Positions 54,291-63,814 of a stretch of DNA of 64,000 nucleotides are shown here, one piece after another. The notes under the pieces are model-generated. The model did no database searches. It was not told the DNA's origin and was given only the letters and a program-made list of their open reading frames with translations. Each line of letters begins with the position of its first letter. The first letter of the stretch is position 1. A program made the position numbers and the translations under genes. The stretch comes from Polycyclovorans algicola TG408. Its GTDB lineage: Bacteria; Pseudomonadota; Gammaproteobacteria; Nevskiales; Nevskiaceae. The DNA lies in the NCBI RefSeq assembly GCF_000711245.1, contig NZ_JOMH01000001.1:2908830-2972829 (forward strand), written 5' to 3'.

Positions 54291-55169
54291 TCACGCCGCC
54301 AGCCGGTTCAACGCGGCGGATGCCGCACCCTCGGCGCCTTCGACCTGCAGGACGACGCGGCCGTAAGGATCGGCCACCCACGCGTCAAAGTGGGTCCAGT
54401 GGGCGGCCGCGTCGCTGCGGGTCCGCCAGAACAGCCGCAGGGGGCCGTCACCATCGGCCGCAAACCGCCGAATACGCGCCATGGCGGACGGCAAAGGTGT
54501 GGTGTCGAATTGCAGACGCGACCAGACAATGGCGAGCTGCGGCATCGCGTCAAGTAGCGCCGGGTCGAAGTGCCAGTGGCCACCCCCCAGCCCAAATGAC
54601 GTGGGCGTGCTGCGACGCACGGTGGCATCAATTCCGTGCTGATTGCTTAACAGCTCACCCTCAAGCACGCGAAACCGAGGTCCGTGAAACAGGTAGTCGC
54701 GATAGGCCTGTTCGGCACCGGTACGCCTCGGTGCCACGGGTGGCAGCAGCGCCGGCAAGCATGGTGCGGGGTGCAGACGGTGCGCGAGGCCAATCGTTGC
54801 GCGGTAGCAGACTCGATGCAGGGCTGCGGTATCGACGATCTCGACGTCGAGCAGCGTCTCGCCCGCGTTTGGCACACCTGCAGGCTGCGAGCGCACCATC
54901 AGCCGCCGGTCGTGATGATCGACCAGGCGAACGCCGTTCAGCACGCGCAGGTTGCGCGCCTCGACCACCTGCAATGTGGGCAAACAGCACGCGGCAACCT
55001 GCGCCATCCACTCGACCGCCATCGCCGCCGGCAACACCGCCTCGCCGCCCAGGCAGTGATCGGACAGCCACGGGTCACCCTGCAGTCCGAGGACTTGATC
55101 AAGTTGCAACCAGTGCCCACCCCCCGCGTGGAGCGGGTGGCGAACCATTGGAAAATGAGTCGACATCAT
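54291..55169 (-). CDS. Orphan polyketide-synthase-type dehydratase (double hot-dog) domain protein
   Basis: About 292 residues resembling PKS dehydratase domains: HPLHAGGGHWLQLDQVLGLQ, then DPWLSDHCLGGEAVLPAAMA with the catalytic-type His in SDHCLGG, and in the second hot-dog HWHFDPALLDAMPQLAIVWS with the partner Asp in DPALLD. Such domains remove water from 3-hydroxyacyl thioesters. No ketosynthase, acyl carrier or other PKS gene lies nearby, so it stands alone. The start is uncertain: ATGs at 55169, 55166 and 55148 all lack a good ribosome-binding site. It converges on pilE2 with 16 bp between stops. Confidence 0.7.
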   Translation of the reverse strand: MMSTHFPMVRHPLHAGGGHWLQLDQVLGLQGDPWLSDHCLGGEAVLPAAMAVEWMAQVAACCLPTLQVVEARNLRVLNGVRLVDHHDRRLMVRSQPAGVPNAGETLLDVEIVDTAALHRVCYRATIGLAHRLHPAPCLPALLPPVAPRRTGAEQAYRDYLFHGPRFRVLEGELLSNQHGIDATVRRSTPTSFGLGGGHWHFDPALLDAMPQLAIVWSRLQFDTTPLPSAMARIRRFAADGDGPLRLFWRTRSDAAAHWTHFDAWVADPYGRVVLQVEGAEGAASAALNRLAA

Positions 55170-55409
55170 CAGAGGGCAGGCAGGGCGGATTACCACTGGC
55201 AGGATCGTCCGTTCAGGCCCGCGGCAACAGCGCTGAACCCCGAGCCCGGCTGCGCGGGGTACCCGCGCCAAACACGCCGCCGTGGCTGACCCAATGCAAG
55301 CCATCACTGACAACGTCGCAGACACAGAGCCACTGTCGCCCATTTGGGGGATGGCCTGGCTTTCGACAAAGCGCTAGCGTGCCGACTTGAGCCAATCAGG
55401 AGGATGAGC

Positions 55410-56249
55410 ATGCAACGCTTATTAACAAACGCGCTTTTTTTGCTGATGCTGAGCCTTGGGATCGGCACCGCGCACGCAGCCGGCAGCGCCACCATCAGCA
55501 GCAGTGACGGCGAAACGGTGCGCATGGATTACCTCGACGACAAGCTGAGCATGAATGTCGGCGCCGGCAGTGATCGCATGGTGCTGCGCGACGGCAAGAT
55601 GTTCATGATCAGCGGTGACACGGTGATTGATGCCGGCAGCATGATGAGCATGGTCGGCCAGCAGATGCCGGCGCTGGGACCGGACGTTGTTGACCAGTTC
55701 AAGTCGCTGAAGGCCAGTGGGCGCAGCGAAACCGTCGCGGGCGTCAATGGCGAGGTACACGTACTGACCTACGTCGATGGCGAGGGCAACACGCAGTCGA
55801 GGGAGCTGGTGCTGTCCAAGGACCCGCGCGCGGTTGAATTGATGAAGGCGTTCTCGAACATGACCGAAACCATGGCGCAACTGACCGGCAATCCCATGCC
55901 AGCGGGCGGCGCCGAATTTGAGGCTGCGTTGAGGGGGTACGGAATGTTGCGGGCCGACAGCGACTTCAGAGTGGTCAGCTTTAACGACGCTCCGGCCGCC
56001 AGCCGCTTCGAGCTGCCGTCGGCACCGCAATCCATGCCCAACATGCAGGGCCAGATGGGCGGCGGCGCCAACGCTGAAGCCGGCGCCGAGGCGTCGGGCG
56101 GCGGCTTCATGGGCAGCCTCTTTGGCCAGAAGGCGCAACGCCAGCAGGAGCGCGTTGAACAGCGCTCCGACCAAGAGGTCGACGAAGCCACCGACTCAAT
56201 GGTCGACAAGGCCATGGACAAGGCCTTCGGAAAGCTCTTCGGCAACTGA
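55410..56249 (+). CDS. Secreted protein of unknown function (possibly DUF4412-like)
   Basis: A 279-residue protein: signal peptide MQRLLTNALFLLMLSLGIGT ending AHA, then a beta-rich domain (SDGETVRMDYLDDKLSMNVG, DRMVLRDGKMFMISGDTVID) resembling domains that read a 'data set then threshold' pattern in DUF4412 proteins, and a Gln/Arg/Glu-rich, likely helical C-terminus (RQQERVEQRSDQEVDEATDS). AGGAGG six bases before ATG 55410 decides the start; ATG 55404 is too close to it. A terminator follows. Role unknown. Confidence 0.75.
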   Translation: MQRLLTNALFLLMLSLGIGTAHAAGSATISSSDGETVRMDYLDDKLSMNVGAGSDRMVLRDGKMFMISGDTVIDAGSMMSMVGQQMPALGPDVVDQFKSLKASGRSETVAGVNGEVHVLTYVDGEGNTQSRELVLSKDPRAVELMKAFSNMTETMAQLTGNPMPAGGAEFEAALRGYGMLRADSDFRVVSFNDAPAASRFELPSAPQSMPNMQGQMGGGANAEAGAEASGGGFMGSLFGQKAQRQQERVEQRSDQEVDEATDSMVDKAMDKAFGKLFGN

Positions 56250-56270
56250 TCGTCTCGACGGTTGCAGAAC

Positions 56271-56303
56271 GCCCGGCGTCGCCTCGCGATACCGGGCTTT
56301 TTT
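56271..56303 (+). terminator. Rho-independent terminator after the secreted-protein gene
   Basis: GCCCGG (56271-56276) pairs with CCGGGC (56292-56297), followed by TTTTTT. It is 22 bp past the stop and lies just before the end of the convergent aceF gene. Confidence 0.85.
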
Positions 56304-56312
56304 GTAGGCGGG

Positions 56313-58034
56313 CTACAACACCCAGCGACGCACGTCGGCCAGCAACTCGCCCAGCAGCACGATGAACCGAGCCGCCGCCGCGCCATCTATCACCCGGTGG
56401 TCATACGACAGCGACAGCGGCAGCATCAGACGCGGGCCGAACCCGCTCCCGTCCCACACCGGCTGCAGACTGGACCGTGACACGCCCAATATCGCCACCT
56501 CGGGCGCGTTGACGATGGGGGTGAAGTACTTGCCGCCGATGCCGCCGAGGCTGGAGACCGAAAAGCAGCCGCCCTTCATGTCATCAGGCTTGAGCTTGCC
56601 GTCTCGCGCCGCCTTGGCAAGGCGCGCACAGTCAGCGGCAAGCTCACCAACCGACTGGTTCCACACGTCTTTGACCACCGGCACCACCAGCCCATTCGGC
56701 GTCTCGGCGGCGAAGCCAATGTTGCAATACCCCTTGAGGACGATGGAGTCCCCGTCGGCCGACAGCGAACTGTTGAACTCCGGATAGCGCCTGATGACCA
56801 GCGCCACCGCCTTGATGAGAAACGGCAGCAGGGTGAGCTTGGCCTCGGTGTAGCCGCCCGCGGATTTGCGGAAGGCCTCGAGCTCGGTGATGTCGGCGTC
56901 GTCGTGCTGGGTGACGTGCGGTACGTTGAGCCACGACCGCGACAGGTGTGCGGCCGACAGTTTGCGAATTCGTGCCAGCGGCTGCGTGTCCACCGGACCG
57001 AACTGCGAGAAGTCGGGCACCGGAATCGGCGGAATGCCGCTGCCGGCCGCCTTGCCACCGCCGCCGTTCGCCGGCTTGGCCAACTCGGCCTTGACGTAGG
57101 CCTGCACGTCTTCAATGACGATACGGCCCCGCGCACCGCTGCCACGGACCTTGGAAAGGTCCACCCCAAACTGTCGCGCCACCTTGCGGGTGGCCGGGCC
57201 GGCGTAGAAGGGTTCGCCGTCGGCCTGGGTGACGGGCGCGGAGGTTGCGGGTGATGGCGCATCTGCCTTAGGCGTTTCAGCGGCCGCCTTGGCAGGCTTC
57301 TCGTCGGTCTTCGGCGCCTCTTGCGCTTCGTCGGCCTGGTCGTCTGCAGGCGTATCGTCTTCGTCGGCGCTTTCGTCGGCGGTCGTGAGCACGCAGACCT
57401 CGGTGCCCTCCCCCACTTTGTCACCGACCTTGATCTTGAGCGACGTCACCGTGCCGGCGGCCGGACTGGGCACGTCCATCGTCGCCTTGTCGGACTCCAG
57501 CACCATCAGCGCCTGGTCTTTCTCGACGGTGTCGCCTTCGGCAACCAACAGTTCGATCACCGGTACTGACTCAAAGTCACCGATGTTGGGCACGGTCACG
57601 GTGAGCGCGCCACCGCTCTTTTTCGCGGCCGGCCTCGAGGCAGGCTTGGCACTCTCGGACTTTTTCTCGCTCGCTGAAGATTGCTTGGCGGGTTGGTCGT
57701 CGCCCTGCCGGGCGGCGGGCGGTTCTTTCTTGGCGTCGTCAGCTTTCGGGCTGTCGGCCTTGGCCTTGGCCTCCGCCTTCGGCGCGGCATCGGCGTCACT
57801 GCTGAGCGAACAAAGCAGGGTGCCCTCGCCCACTTTGTCGCCCACCTTGACCTTAAGCCCGCTCACCTTGCCGGCAGCGGGGCTGGGCACGTCCATCGTC
57901 GCCTTGTCAGACTCCAGCACCATCAGCGCCTGATCTTTTTCGACCATGTCGCCGTCGACCACCAATAACTCGATCACCGGCACCGACTCGAAATCGCCGA
58001 TGTTGGGCACCTTCACCTCGATTGTCTTGGCCAT
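56313..58034 (-). CDS. aceF: Dihydrolipoyllysine-residue acetyltransferase (pyruvate dehydrogenase E2)
   Basis: E2 core of the pyruvate dehydrogenase complex (573 residues). Two lipoyl domains with modified Lys in ESDKATMD at K44 and K183, each followed by a long Ala/Pro/Lys-rich linker; a peripheral-subunit-binding domain at ~276-313 (YAGPATRKVARQFGVDL); and the catalytic domain with SYDHRVIDG near the C-terminus (His546, Asp550). It transfers acetyl groups to CoA. Four bases after aceE in one operon. No lpd (E3) gene in the window. Confidence 0.97.
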   Translation of the reverse strand: MAKTIEVKVPNIGDFESVPVIELLVVDGDMVEKDQALMVLESDKATMDVPSPAAGKVSGLKVKVGDKVGEGTLLCSLSSDADAAPKAEAKAKADSPKADDAKKEPPAARQGDDQPAKQSSASEKKSESAKPASRPAAKKSGGALTVTVPNIGDFESVPVIELLVAEGDTVEKDQALMVLESDKATMDVPSPAAGTVTSLKIKVGDKVGEGTEVCVLTTADESADEDDTPADDQADEAQEAPKTDEKPAKAAAETPKADAPSPATSAPVTQADGEPFYAGPATRKVARQFGVDLSKVRGSGARGRIVIEDVQAYVKAELAKPANGGGGKAAGSGIPPIPVPDFSQFGPVDTQPLARIRKLSAAHLSRSWLNVPHVTQHDDADITELEAFRKSAGGYTEAKLTLLPFLIKAVALVIRRYPEFNSSLSADGDSIVLKGYCNIGFAAETPNGLVVPVVKDVWNQSVGELAADCARLAKAARDGKLKPDDMKGGCFSVSSLGGIGGKYFTPIVNAPEVAILGVSRSSLQPVWDGSGFGPRLMLPLSLSYDHRVIDGAAAARFIVLLGELLADVRRWVL

Positions 58035-58037
58035 GGT

Positions 58038-60701
58038 TTACACCGTCCAGGGGGCTGAGCGATTGGCGGCCAGCCCGTAGATTTGCGCGGCCTGCTTGAC
58101 GCGCTCCATGGGCAGCGCGCCTTCCTGCGCCAGCGCATGCAGGGCCTTGACGACGATCCAGCGGCGATCGACCTCGAAGAAATCGCGCAGCGCAGGGCGA
58201 TTGTCAGAGCGCCCGAAACCGTCGGTGCCGAGCACGTGATAGGCCATGGGCACGTAAGCCCGGATCTGCTCGGGTACGGCGCGAACCCAGTCGCTACTGG
58301 CAATGGCCGGACCCATCATGCCTTTGAGGCACTCGGTGACATAACCGACGCGCGGCGTCTCGGTGGGGTGCAGCAAATTCCAGCGCTCGACCTCGCAGGC
58401 TTCGCGGGCCAGCTCCGAAAAGCTGGGCGCGCTCCACACGTCACTGGTCACGCCCCACTCCTCGGCGAGCAGGTCGGCGGCGGCAATGACTTCACGCAAT
58501 AACGCACCTGAGCCGAGCAACTGCACGTGCAGATCGTGTTTGGCGGCCTCGGCCGAGCGCAGCAGGTACATGCCCTTGACGATGCCGGTCTCAACGCCCG
58601 GCGGCAGCGCCGGATGACTGTAGTTCTCGTTGTACAGCGACAGGTAGTAGTACTCGTCAACGCCGTCAACGAACATGCGTTGCATGCCGTGCTGGATGAT
58701 CACGGTCAATTCATAAGCGAACGCCGGATCGTAGGCACGGCAGTTGGGAATTTGCGCTGCCATGACCTGCGAGTGCCCGTCTTCGTGCTGCAGGCCTTCG
58801 CCGTTGAGCGTGGTGCGTCCGGCGGTGGCACCGAGCAGAAAGCCGCGCGCGCGCATGTCGCCCGCCGCCCAGCACAGGTCCATGACACGCTGAAAGCCGA
58901 ACATCGAGTAGTAGATGTAGAAGGGCAACAGCGGCACGCCGTGGTTGGCGTAGCTGGTGGCCGCGGCGATCCAGCTCGACATGGCGCCGGCCTCGGTGAT
59001 GCCTTCTTCCAGCACCTGACCTTTCACGTCTTCCTTGTAATAGGCCAGCTGGTCGGCATCTTGCGGCTCGTACTTTTGCCCGACGATGGAATAGATGCCC
59101 AGGGCGCGGAACATACCCTCCATGCCGAAGGTGCGCGCTTCATCGGGCACGATGGGCACGACCTGCTTGCCGATCTTCTTGTCGCGGATCAGCGTTTGCA
59201 GCAATTGCACGAAGGCCATGGTGGTGGAGATTTCACGCTCGCCGGTGTCGGTCAGCAATCGCTCGTAGGCTGACGCCGGCGGCAGCGTCAGCTTGACCGG
59301 CTTGACCTTGCGGCTGGGCAGGGGACCGCCCAGCGCTTCGCGCCGCGCCTTGAGATATTGGATCTCATCGGAGTCCTCAGCGGGTCGATAAAACGGCGTG
59401 TCCTTGATCTGTTCGTCGGTGACGGGAATCTGGAATCGGTCACGGAATTTCTTCAGCGCGTCCTCGCCCATCTTCTTCTGCTGGTGGGTGATGTTCTGCC
59501 CCTCGCCGGCCTCGCCCATGCCGTAACCCTTCACCGTTTTGGCGAGGATCACCGTGGGCGTGCCGGTGTGTTTCACGGCGGCGTGATACGCGGCGTAGAC
59601 CTTGTGCGGGTCGTGTCCACCGCGCTGCAGTGCGGCGATCTGTTCGTCTGTCCAGGTGGCGACCAAGCGCGCGGTCTCGGGGTATTTGCCAAAGAATTTT
59701 TCGCGCGTGTAGGCGCCGCCCTTGGCCTTGAAGTTCTGGTACTCGCCGTCGACGGTTTCATTCATCAGTTGCAGCAGCTTGCCGCTGGTGTCCTGCGCCA
59801 GCAGCGCGTCCCAGCCGCTGCCCCAGACCACCTTGATGACGTTCCAGCCGGCGCCACGGAAGCTGCCTTCCAGTTCCTGGATGATCTTGCCGTTACCGCG
59901 CACCGGGCCGTCGAGCCGCTGCAGGTTGCAGTTGACGACGAAGATCAAATTGTCGAGCTGCTCGCGCGCGGCGATGTCGATGGCGCCAAGACTTTCCGGC
60001 TCGTCCATTTCGCCGTCGCCGCAGAACACCCAGACCTTGCGTTGATCGTTCTTCGCCAGATCGCGGTTGGCGAGGTACTTCATCAGTCGCGCCTGATAGA
60101 TCGCCATGATAGGCCCCAAGCCCATGCTGACGGTCGCGAACTGCCAGAAGTCCGGCATCAACCACGGATGCGGATAGCTGGACAGCCCCGGCGCCAGCGC
60201 CTCCATGCGAAAGCGCTGCAACTGTGTCTCGGTGAGGCGGCCTTCGAGGTAGGCGCGCGCGTAAATGCCGGGGGTGACATGGCCCTGGATATACACAAGA
60301 TCTTGCCCATCTTCATGGTCAGCGCCTTTCCAGAAATGGTTGAAGCCCACGTCGTACAAAGTGGCGCTGGAGGCAAAACTGGCAATGTGACCGCCGATGC
60401 CGGCGTGCTCGCGATTGGCATTGACCACCATGGCGGTCGCGTTCCAACGCGTCAGGCTGCGGATGCGCCACTCCATCGCATGATCACCAGGCGACTGGGC
60501 TTCAAGCGCGGTGGGAATGGTGTTGACGTACGGCGTGTTCGGCGAGAACGGAATGAAGGCGCCCTTGCCGCGTGCCCGGGTGATCAGTTCTTCCAGAAGC
60601 GCATGGGCAACCGCAGGGCCTTGCTCACGCAAAACATCGTCGAGCGCTGCCAGCCATTCCTGGGTTTCGTTGGGGTCGCGTTCGGGCGTCGGCTCCGCCA
60701 T
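58038..60701 (-). CDS. aceE: Pyruvate dehydrogenase E1 component, homodimeric type
   Basis: E1 (887 residues, normal length), decarboxylating pyruvate with thiamine diphosphate and passing the acetyl group to AceF. Motifs: FIPFSPNTPYVNTIP at the N-terminus, FCGDGEMDEPESLGAIDIAA (TPP/Mg binding GDGxxxEP), VNCNLQRLDGPVRGNGKIIQ, TVKGYGMGEAGEGQNITHQQ and VPDEARTFGMEGMFRALGIY. AGGAG six bases upstream supports ATG 60701. The homodimeric AceE is usual in gammaproteobacteria. Upstream and divergent is a LysR gene. Confidence 0.97.
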   Translation of the reverse strand: MAEPTPERDPNETQEWLAALDDVLREQGPAVAHALLEELITRARGKGAFIPFSPNTPYVNTIPTALEAQSPGDHAMEWRIRSLTRWNATAMVVNANREHAGIGGHIASFASSATLYDVGFNHFWKGADHEDGQDLVYIQGHVTPGIYARAYLEGRLTETQLQRFRMEALAPGLSSYPHPWLMPDFWQFATVSMGLGPIMAIYQARLMKYLANRDLAKNDQRKVWVFCGDGEMDEPESLGAIDIAAREQLDNLIFVVNCNLQRLDGPVRGNGKIIQELEGSFRGAGWNVIKVVWGSGWDALLAQDTSGKLLQLMNETVDGEYQNFKAKGGAYTREKFFGKYPETARLVATWTDEQIAALQRGGHDPHKVYAAYHAAVKHTGTPTVILAKTVKGYGMGEAGEGQNITHQQKKMGEDALKKFRDRFQIPVTDEQIKDTPFYRPAEDSDEIQYLKARREALGGPLPSRKVKPVKLTLPPASAYERLLTDTGEREISTTMAFVQLLQTLIRDKKIGKQVVPIVPDEARTFGMEGMFRALGIYSIVGQKYEPQDADQLAYYKEDVKGQVLEEGITEAGAMSSWIAAATSYANHGVPLLPFYIYYSMFGFQRVMDLCWAAGDMRARGFLLGATAGRTTLNGEGLQHEDGHSQVMAAQIPNCRAYDPAFAYELTVIIQHGMQRMFVDGVDEYYYLSLYNENYSHPALPPGVETGIVKGMYLLRSAEAAKHDLHVQLLGSGALLREVIAAADLLAEEWGVTSDVWSAPSFSELAREACEVERWNLLHPTETPRVGYVTECLKGMMGPAIASSDWVRAVPEQIRAYVPMAYHVLGTDGFGRSDNRPALRDFFEVDRRWIVVKALHALAQEGALPMERVKQAAQIYGLAANRSAPWTV

Positions 60702-60793
60702 GTCTTTCTCCTCGCTGGTGATGGGCCGACTCTAAGCCCCGAACTATCAAGACGTCCAATATATGTTTTTGCATTTTGTCATATGATTTTCGT

Positions 60794-61675
60794 ATGTCAT
60801 TGGATCTGCGCGCCCTGCGTTACTTCGTCGCCGTAGCCGAGGCGCGGCATATCACTCGTGCCGCCCAGCAGTTGGGCATGGCGCAGCCGCCACTGTCGCA
60901 GCAGATCAAGGCGCTGGAGTTGCATCTGGGCACAGCGTTATTCCGTCGTCTCCCGCGCGGCGTCGAGCTGACCCCGGCAGGCGAGGCACTGCTGGACGAT
61001 GCCCGCACGCTGCTGCGTCAGGCCGAACAAGCCGAAGCACGGGTTCGGCGCGTGGCCAAAGGCGAGCTGGGGCGCCTTCGCTTGGGCATGATCAACTCGG
61101 CGCCCTTTCACCCGCTCATCCCCGGCGTGATTCGCGAGTTTCGTCGCCGTTACCCCACCGTGGCCCTGACCCTGGACGAAGGCACGACGCCGGCACTGGC
61201 GGCTGCCATCGCGGCAAGACGCATGGATGCCGCGTTTGTGCGCCCGCTGCTGGCCGCAGCAGACGGGCTGATCGAAACACCGCTGATGAGCGAAGACCTG
61301 GTGATTGCCTTGCCCGCTGACCATCCACTGAGCCGCCGCAAGCGACTGCCGCTGATGGCCCTCTCGCTGGAGCCCTTCGTGCTGTTCCCGCGCGCCGTGG
61401 GCGCGGGGCTGCATGAAGAGATCCTGCGGGCCTGCCACCGCGTCGGCTTTCTGCCGCGGGTGGTGCAGGAGACCTCGCAGGTCACGTCCATCGTCAACTT
61501 GGTGGCGGCCGGTATTGGTGTCTCCATCGTCCCGGCGTCAATGCAGCAGGCACAGATCGATGGTGTGAGCTACCGGCCCATTCAAGGCACGGTGCCCAAG
61601 GCGCGCCTGAGCCTGATTCACCGGGCGGACGAAACCGACGCCGCGCAGATTCGCAATCTGCTGCAGTTGGTTTGA
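60794..61675 (+). CDS. LysR-family transcriptional regulator divergent from aceEF
   Basis: A 293-residue LysR protein: winged helix MSLDLRALRYFVAVAEARHI, TRAAQQLGMAQPPLSQQIKA and a PBP2-fold effector domain (GRLRLGMINSAPFHPLIPGV, then AGIGVSIVPASM). The ATG at 60794 is preferred over one six codons upstream because it begins the conserved LysR start. The 92-bp spacer to aceE is AT-rich (60742-60796) and contains CATATGATTTTCGTATG, an imperfect palindrome overlapping the start. It may regulate aceEF or itself; target and inducer are unknown. It is not PdhR, which is a GntR protein. Confidence 0.87.
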   Translation: MSLDLRALRYFVAVAEARHITRAAQQLGMAQPPLSQQIKALELHLGTALFRRLPRGVELTPAGEALLDDARTLLRQAEQAEARVRRVAKGELGRLRLGMINSAPFHPLIPGVIREFRRRYPTVALTLDEGTTPALAAAIAARRMDAAFVRPLLAAADGLIETPLMSEDLVIALPADHPLSRRKRLPLMALSLEPFVLFPRAVGAGLHEEILRACHRVGFLPRVVQETSQVTSIVNLVAAGIGVSIVPASMQQAQIDGVSYRPIQGTVPKARLSLIHRADETDAAQIRNLLQLV

Positions 61676-61707
61676 GACCCACGTCAACGGACGCGGTGTC
61701 GCAGCCT

Positions 61708-62121
61708 TCAATCCCCGACTGAACCCCGCAGCGCCTTGAGCTTGCCGCGCTGAACCTTGGCGTCGACCCGCCTGATCTTGGCGCCCCGCGTCGGCCGCGT
61801 GACCTTGCGCGGCACCGGCGCACTGGCGTCGCGACGAATGAACTCGGCGAGCCGTTGCAAGGCGTCGTCGCGGTTGGCCTCCTGGGTGCGGTGGCGCTGC
61901 GCCTTGATGACCAACACACCGTCGCTGCTGATGCGCCGGTCTCGGCGGGCCAGCAAGCGCTGCTTGCAGTCGTCCGGAAGCGACGATGCGGAAATGTCAA
62001 AACGCAGATGCACGGCACTGGAGGTCTTGTTGACTTTCTGCCCGCCCGCGCCCTGAGCCCGAATCGCGTCCAGCTCGATCTCGGCCAGCGGCAGCACAAG
62101 GTGGTCGTTGATGGTCAACAT
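61708..62121 (-). CDS. arfB: Alternative ribosome-rescue factor B (peptidyl-tRNA hydrolase)
   Basis: A 137-residue class-I release-factor-like protein: IRAQGAGGQKVNKTSSAVHL carries the catalytic GGQ, and the C-terminal tail is highly basic (PTRGAKIRRVDAKVQRGKLK), which in ArfB inserts into the empty mRNA channel of stalled ribosomes. It frees stalled peptides without a stop codon. Single gene downstream of a terminator. Confidence 0.93.
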   Translation of the reverse strand: MLTINDHLVLPLAEIELDAIRAQGAGGQKVNKTSSAVHLRFDISASSLPDDCKQRLLARRDRRISSDGVLVIKAQRHRTQEANRDDALQRLAEFIRRDASAPVPRKVTRPTRGAKIRRVDAKVQRGKLKALRGSVGD

Positions 62122-62153
62122 GGCGGCAGAGCGTAACCGAGAGGGCGGTCTTC

Positions 62154-62188
62154 AAAAAGCAGAAACCCCGCCGGGGCGGGGTTTCTGT
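62154..62188 (-). terminator. Rho-independent terminator after the DUF1329 gene
   Basis: A 13-bp stem CAGAAACCCCGCC / GGCGGGGTTTCTG (62161-62173 and 62176-62188) with a two-base loop and, on the minus strand, a CTTTTTG tail. It lies 17 bp beyond the DUF1329 stop and before arfB. Confidence 0.92.
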
Positions 62189-62205
62189 GGTTCAGCCTGC
62201 TGAGA

Positions 62206-63564
62206 TCAGCGGGTGGCCATGCGCTGCACCGAGCCGGTCGTGAAATGGTCGGTGTTCCAGTCGCGCTCTTCAAACAACGGTTCTTCGTTGGACGCTTCCA
62301 TCACCAGATAGCGGTTGGCATTCAGGTCGTAAACCGTGGCCAGCGCCGGGCCCACGGCCTTGAGCCACGGCACCATGATGGGATGGTACTCCTGCACACG
62401 CCAGAGCTGGTCGCGACCGTCGTAGATGTCGACTGCGAGGACGGTCCAGGTGTCTTCATCGACGTAGTAAGTCCGGCGCTTGTACTGGTGCGTCGTGCCC
62501 GGCTTGAGGTTGGAGTCAAGCACCCAGACGCGGCGGCGCTCGTAGCGGGTCAGGTCCTGGTTCAGGTGATTGCGCTGGGCAATGTCGTCGTATTTGACCG
62601 AGTCGTCGGCAAGGTTGTGCGCGTTGTAAGGCAACAGCATTTCGCGCTTGCCGACAATGTTCCAGGTGTAGCGGTCGGTGGCGCCATTGAACGAGTCGAG
62701 CTGGTCGTTGGTGCGCAGGCCGTCAGCCCCGGTGCCCGGGTTGTCATAGGCGACGTTGGGAGCGCGGCGAATGCGGCGCTGACCGGGATTGTAGAGCCAT
62801 GCACGGCGCGCTTCGGCCACCTGGTCGGCGGTCTCGTGCACCAACAGCACATTGCCGGCCTGCCGTGCCGGGGCGGTGGTGAACTGCAGAAAGTAAATGA
62901 TGACGTTGTTCAGGCTCTCGGGCGTGGCATCCGAAAAATTGTAGTGAAAGCGCACGTCTTCACGGATCTTGTAGGGGACGAAACTGCCGCCGGTCTGGAC
63001 CGCCAACTGCACGTTCCAGCGCTGCAGGCCTTCGCCGCGGTAGCGAACCTTGTGGTTCCAGATGATTTCCTTGCCGCTTTCGGGAACCGGAAACGGAATC
63101 CCCACAGCCGCATTGACCAGCGATTCGCCATCGTTCTCAAGGCTGGCGCTCTCGGCGTTCTTCTTGGTGGCCGCATACACGTGGTCCGGCGCGTTGCCCG
63201 TTCGCCGCGTCGGGTACACCGGCATCTTGTACGAGTCAGGGAATTTCTCGAACAGGGCCAGCGCCCCCGGCGTGAGCATGTCGCGGTGCTCGTCGAGGTT
63301 GGACGACGTCACCGTGAACAACGGTTTGTCGCTGCTGGTCGGATATTGAGCCGGATCACGCTCCTTGCCTTTGGCGGGGCGCTCCATCTGCAGGCCGCCT
63401 TCCCATTTGGGGATGCTGCCGTCCTTGTTGCCGGCCATTTCAGCGCCCATGGGCGTCAACGAGTTGCCCAGCTCGGCCGCGTCGTTGGCCATCGCAATGG
63501 ATGAAAGGTGTGGCAGGGTCATCAATGCCACCACGGCAGATGCCGTGAATACTCGCTTGATCAT
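62206..63564 (-). CDS. DUF1329 family secreted / outer-membrane-associated protein
   Basis: A 452-residue protein: signal peptide (MIKRVFTASAVVALMTLPHL, cleavage after MAN), then LGNSLTPMGAEMAGNKDGSI and PKWEGGL, the characteristic DUF1329 opening, and downstream VYPTRRTGNAPDHVYAATKK, YNPGQRRIRRAPNVAYDNPG and YYVDEDTWTVLAVDIYDGRD. The fold resembles LolA/LolB lipoprotein carriers; such proteins often sit by RND-type lipid exporters, but none is here. AGGAGG four bases upstream of ATG. A strong terminator follows. Confidence 0.88.
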   Translation of the reverse strand: MIKRVFTASAVVALMTLPHLSSIAMANDAAELGNSLTPMGAEMAGNKDGSIPKWEGGLQMERPAKGKERDPAQYPTSSDKPLFTVTSSNLDEHRDMLTPGALALFEKFPDSYKMPVYPTRRTGNAPDHVYAATKKNAESASLENDGESLVNAAVGIPFPVPESGKEIIWNHKVRYRGEGLQRWNVQLAVQTGGSFVPYKIREDVRFHYNFSDATPESLNNVIIYFLQFTTAPARQAGNVLLVHETADQVAEARRAWLYNPGQRRIRRAPNVAYDNPGTGADGLRTNDQLDSFNGATDRYTWNIVGKREMLLPYNAHNLADDSVKYDDIAQRNHLNQDLTRYERRRVWVLDSNLKPGTTHQYKRRTYYVDEDTWTVLAVDIYDGRDQLWRVQEYHPIMVPWLKAVGPALATVYDLNANRYLVMEASNEEPLFEERDWNTDHFTTGSVQRMATR

Positions 63565-63814
63565 GAATCCTCCTCAACGTGGAACTTCGTTCTTGTTGCA
63601 GCGTGGTGTTGCATGCAGTGCGAAACAGTATTTCAGATGCACCCTCGGGCAACCACCCCAAAATTAGCCCACCCGTCATGTACTGGCCGCCATTGAGCGC
63701 CCCACTGATGAACGCCTGTGAAGAAGCTGCGCCCCGTGGCCTGAACAGGCGATTGCCGAGGTAGCGACGTGGTATAAAGCGCGGTTTTCAGCCTTACCTT
63801 GGAATTCATCGGTC

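Noticed and set aside
59358-60836. A 492-codon open frame on the plus strand opposite aceE
   Set aside because: It is the antisense of a strongly conserved gene in GC-rich DNA, has no recognisable domains and no ribosome-binding site.
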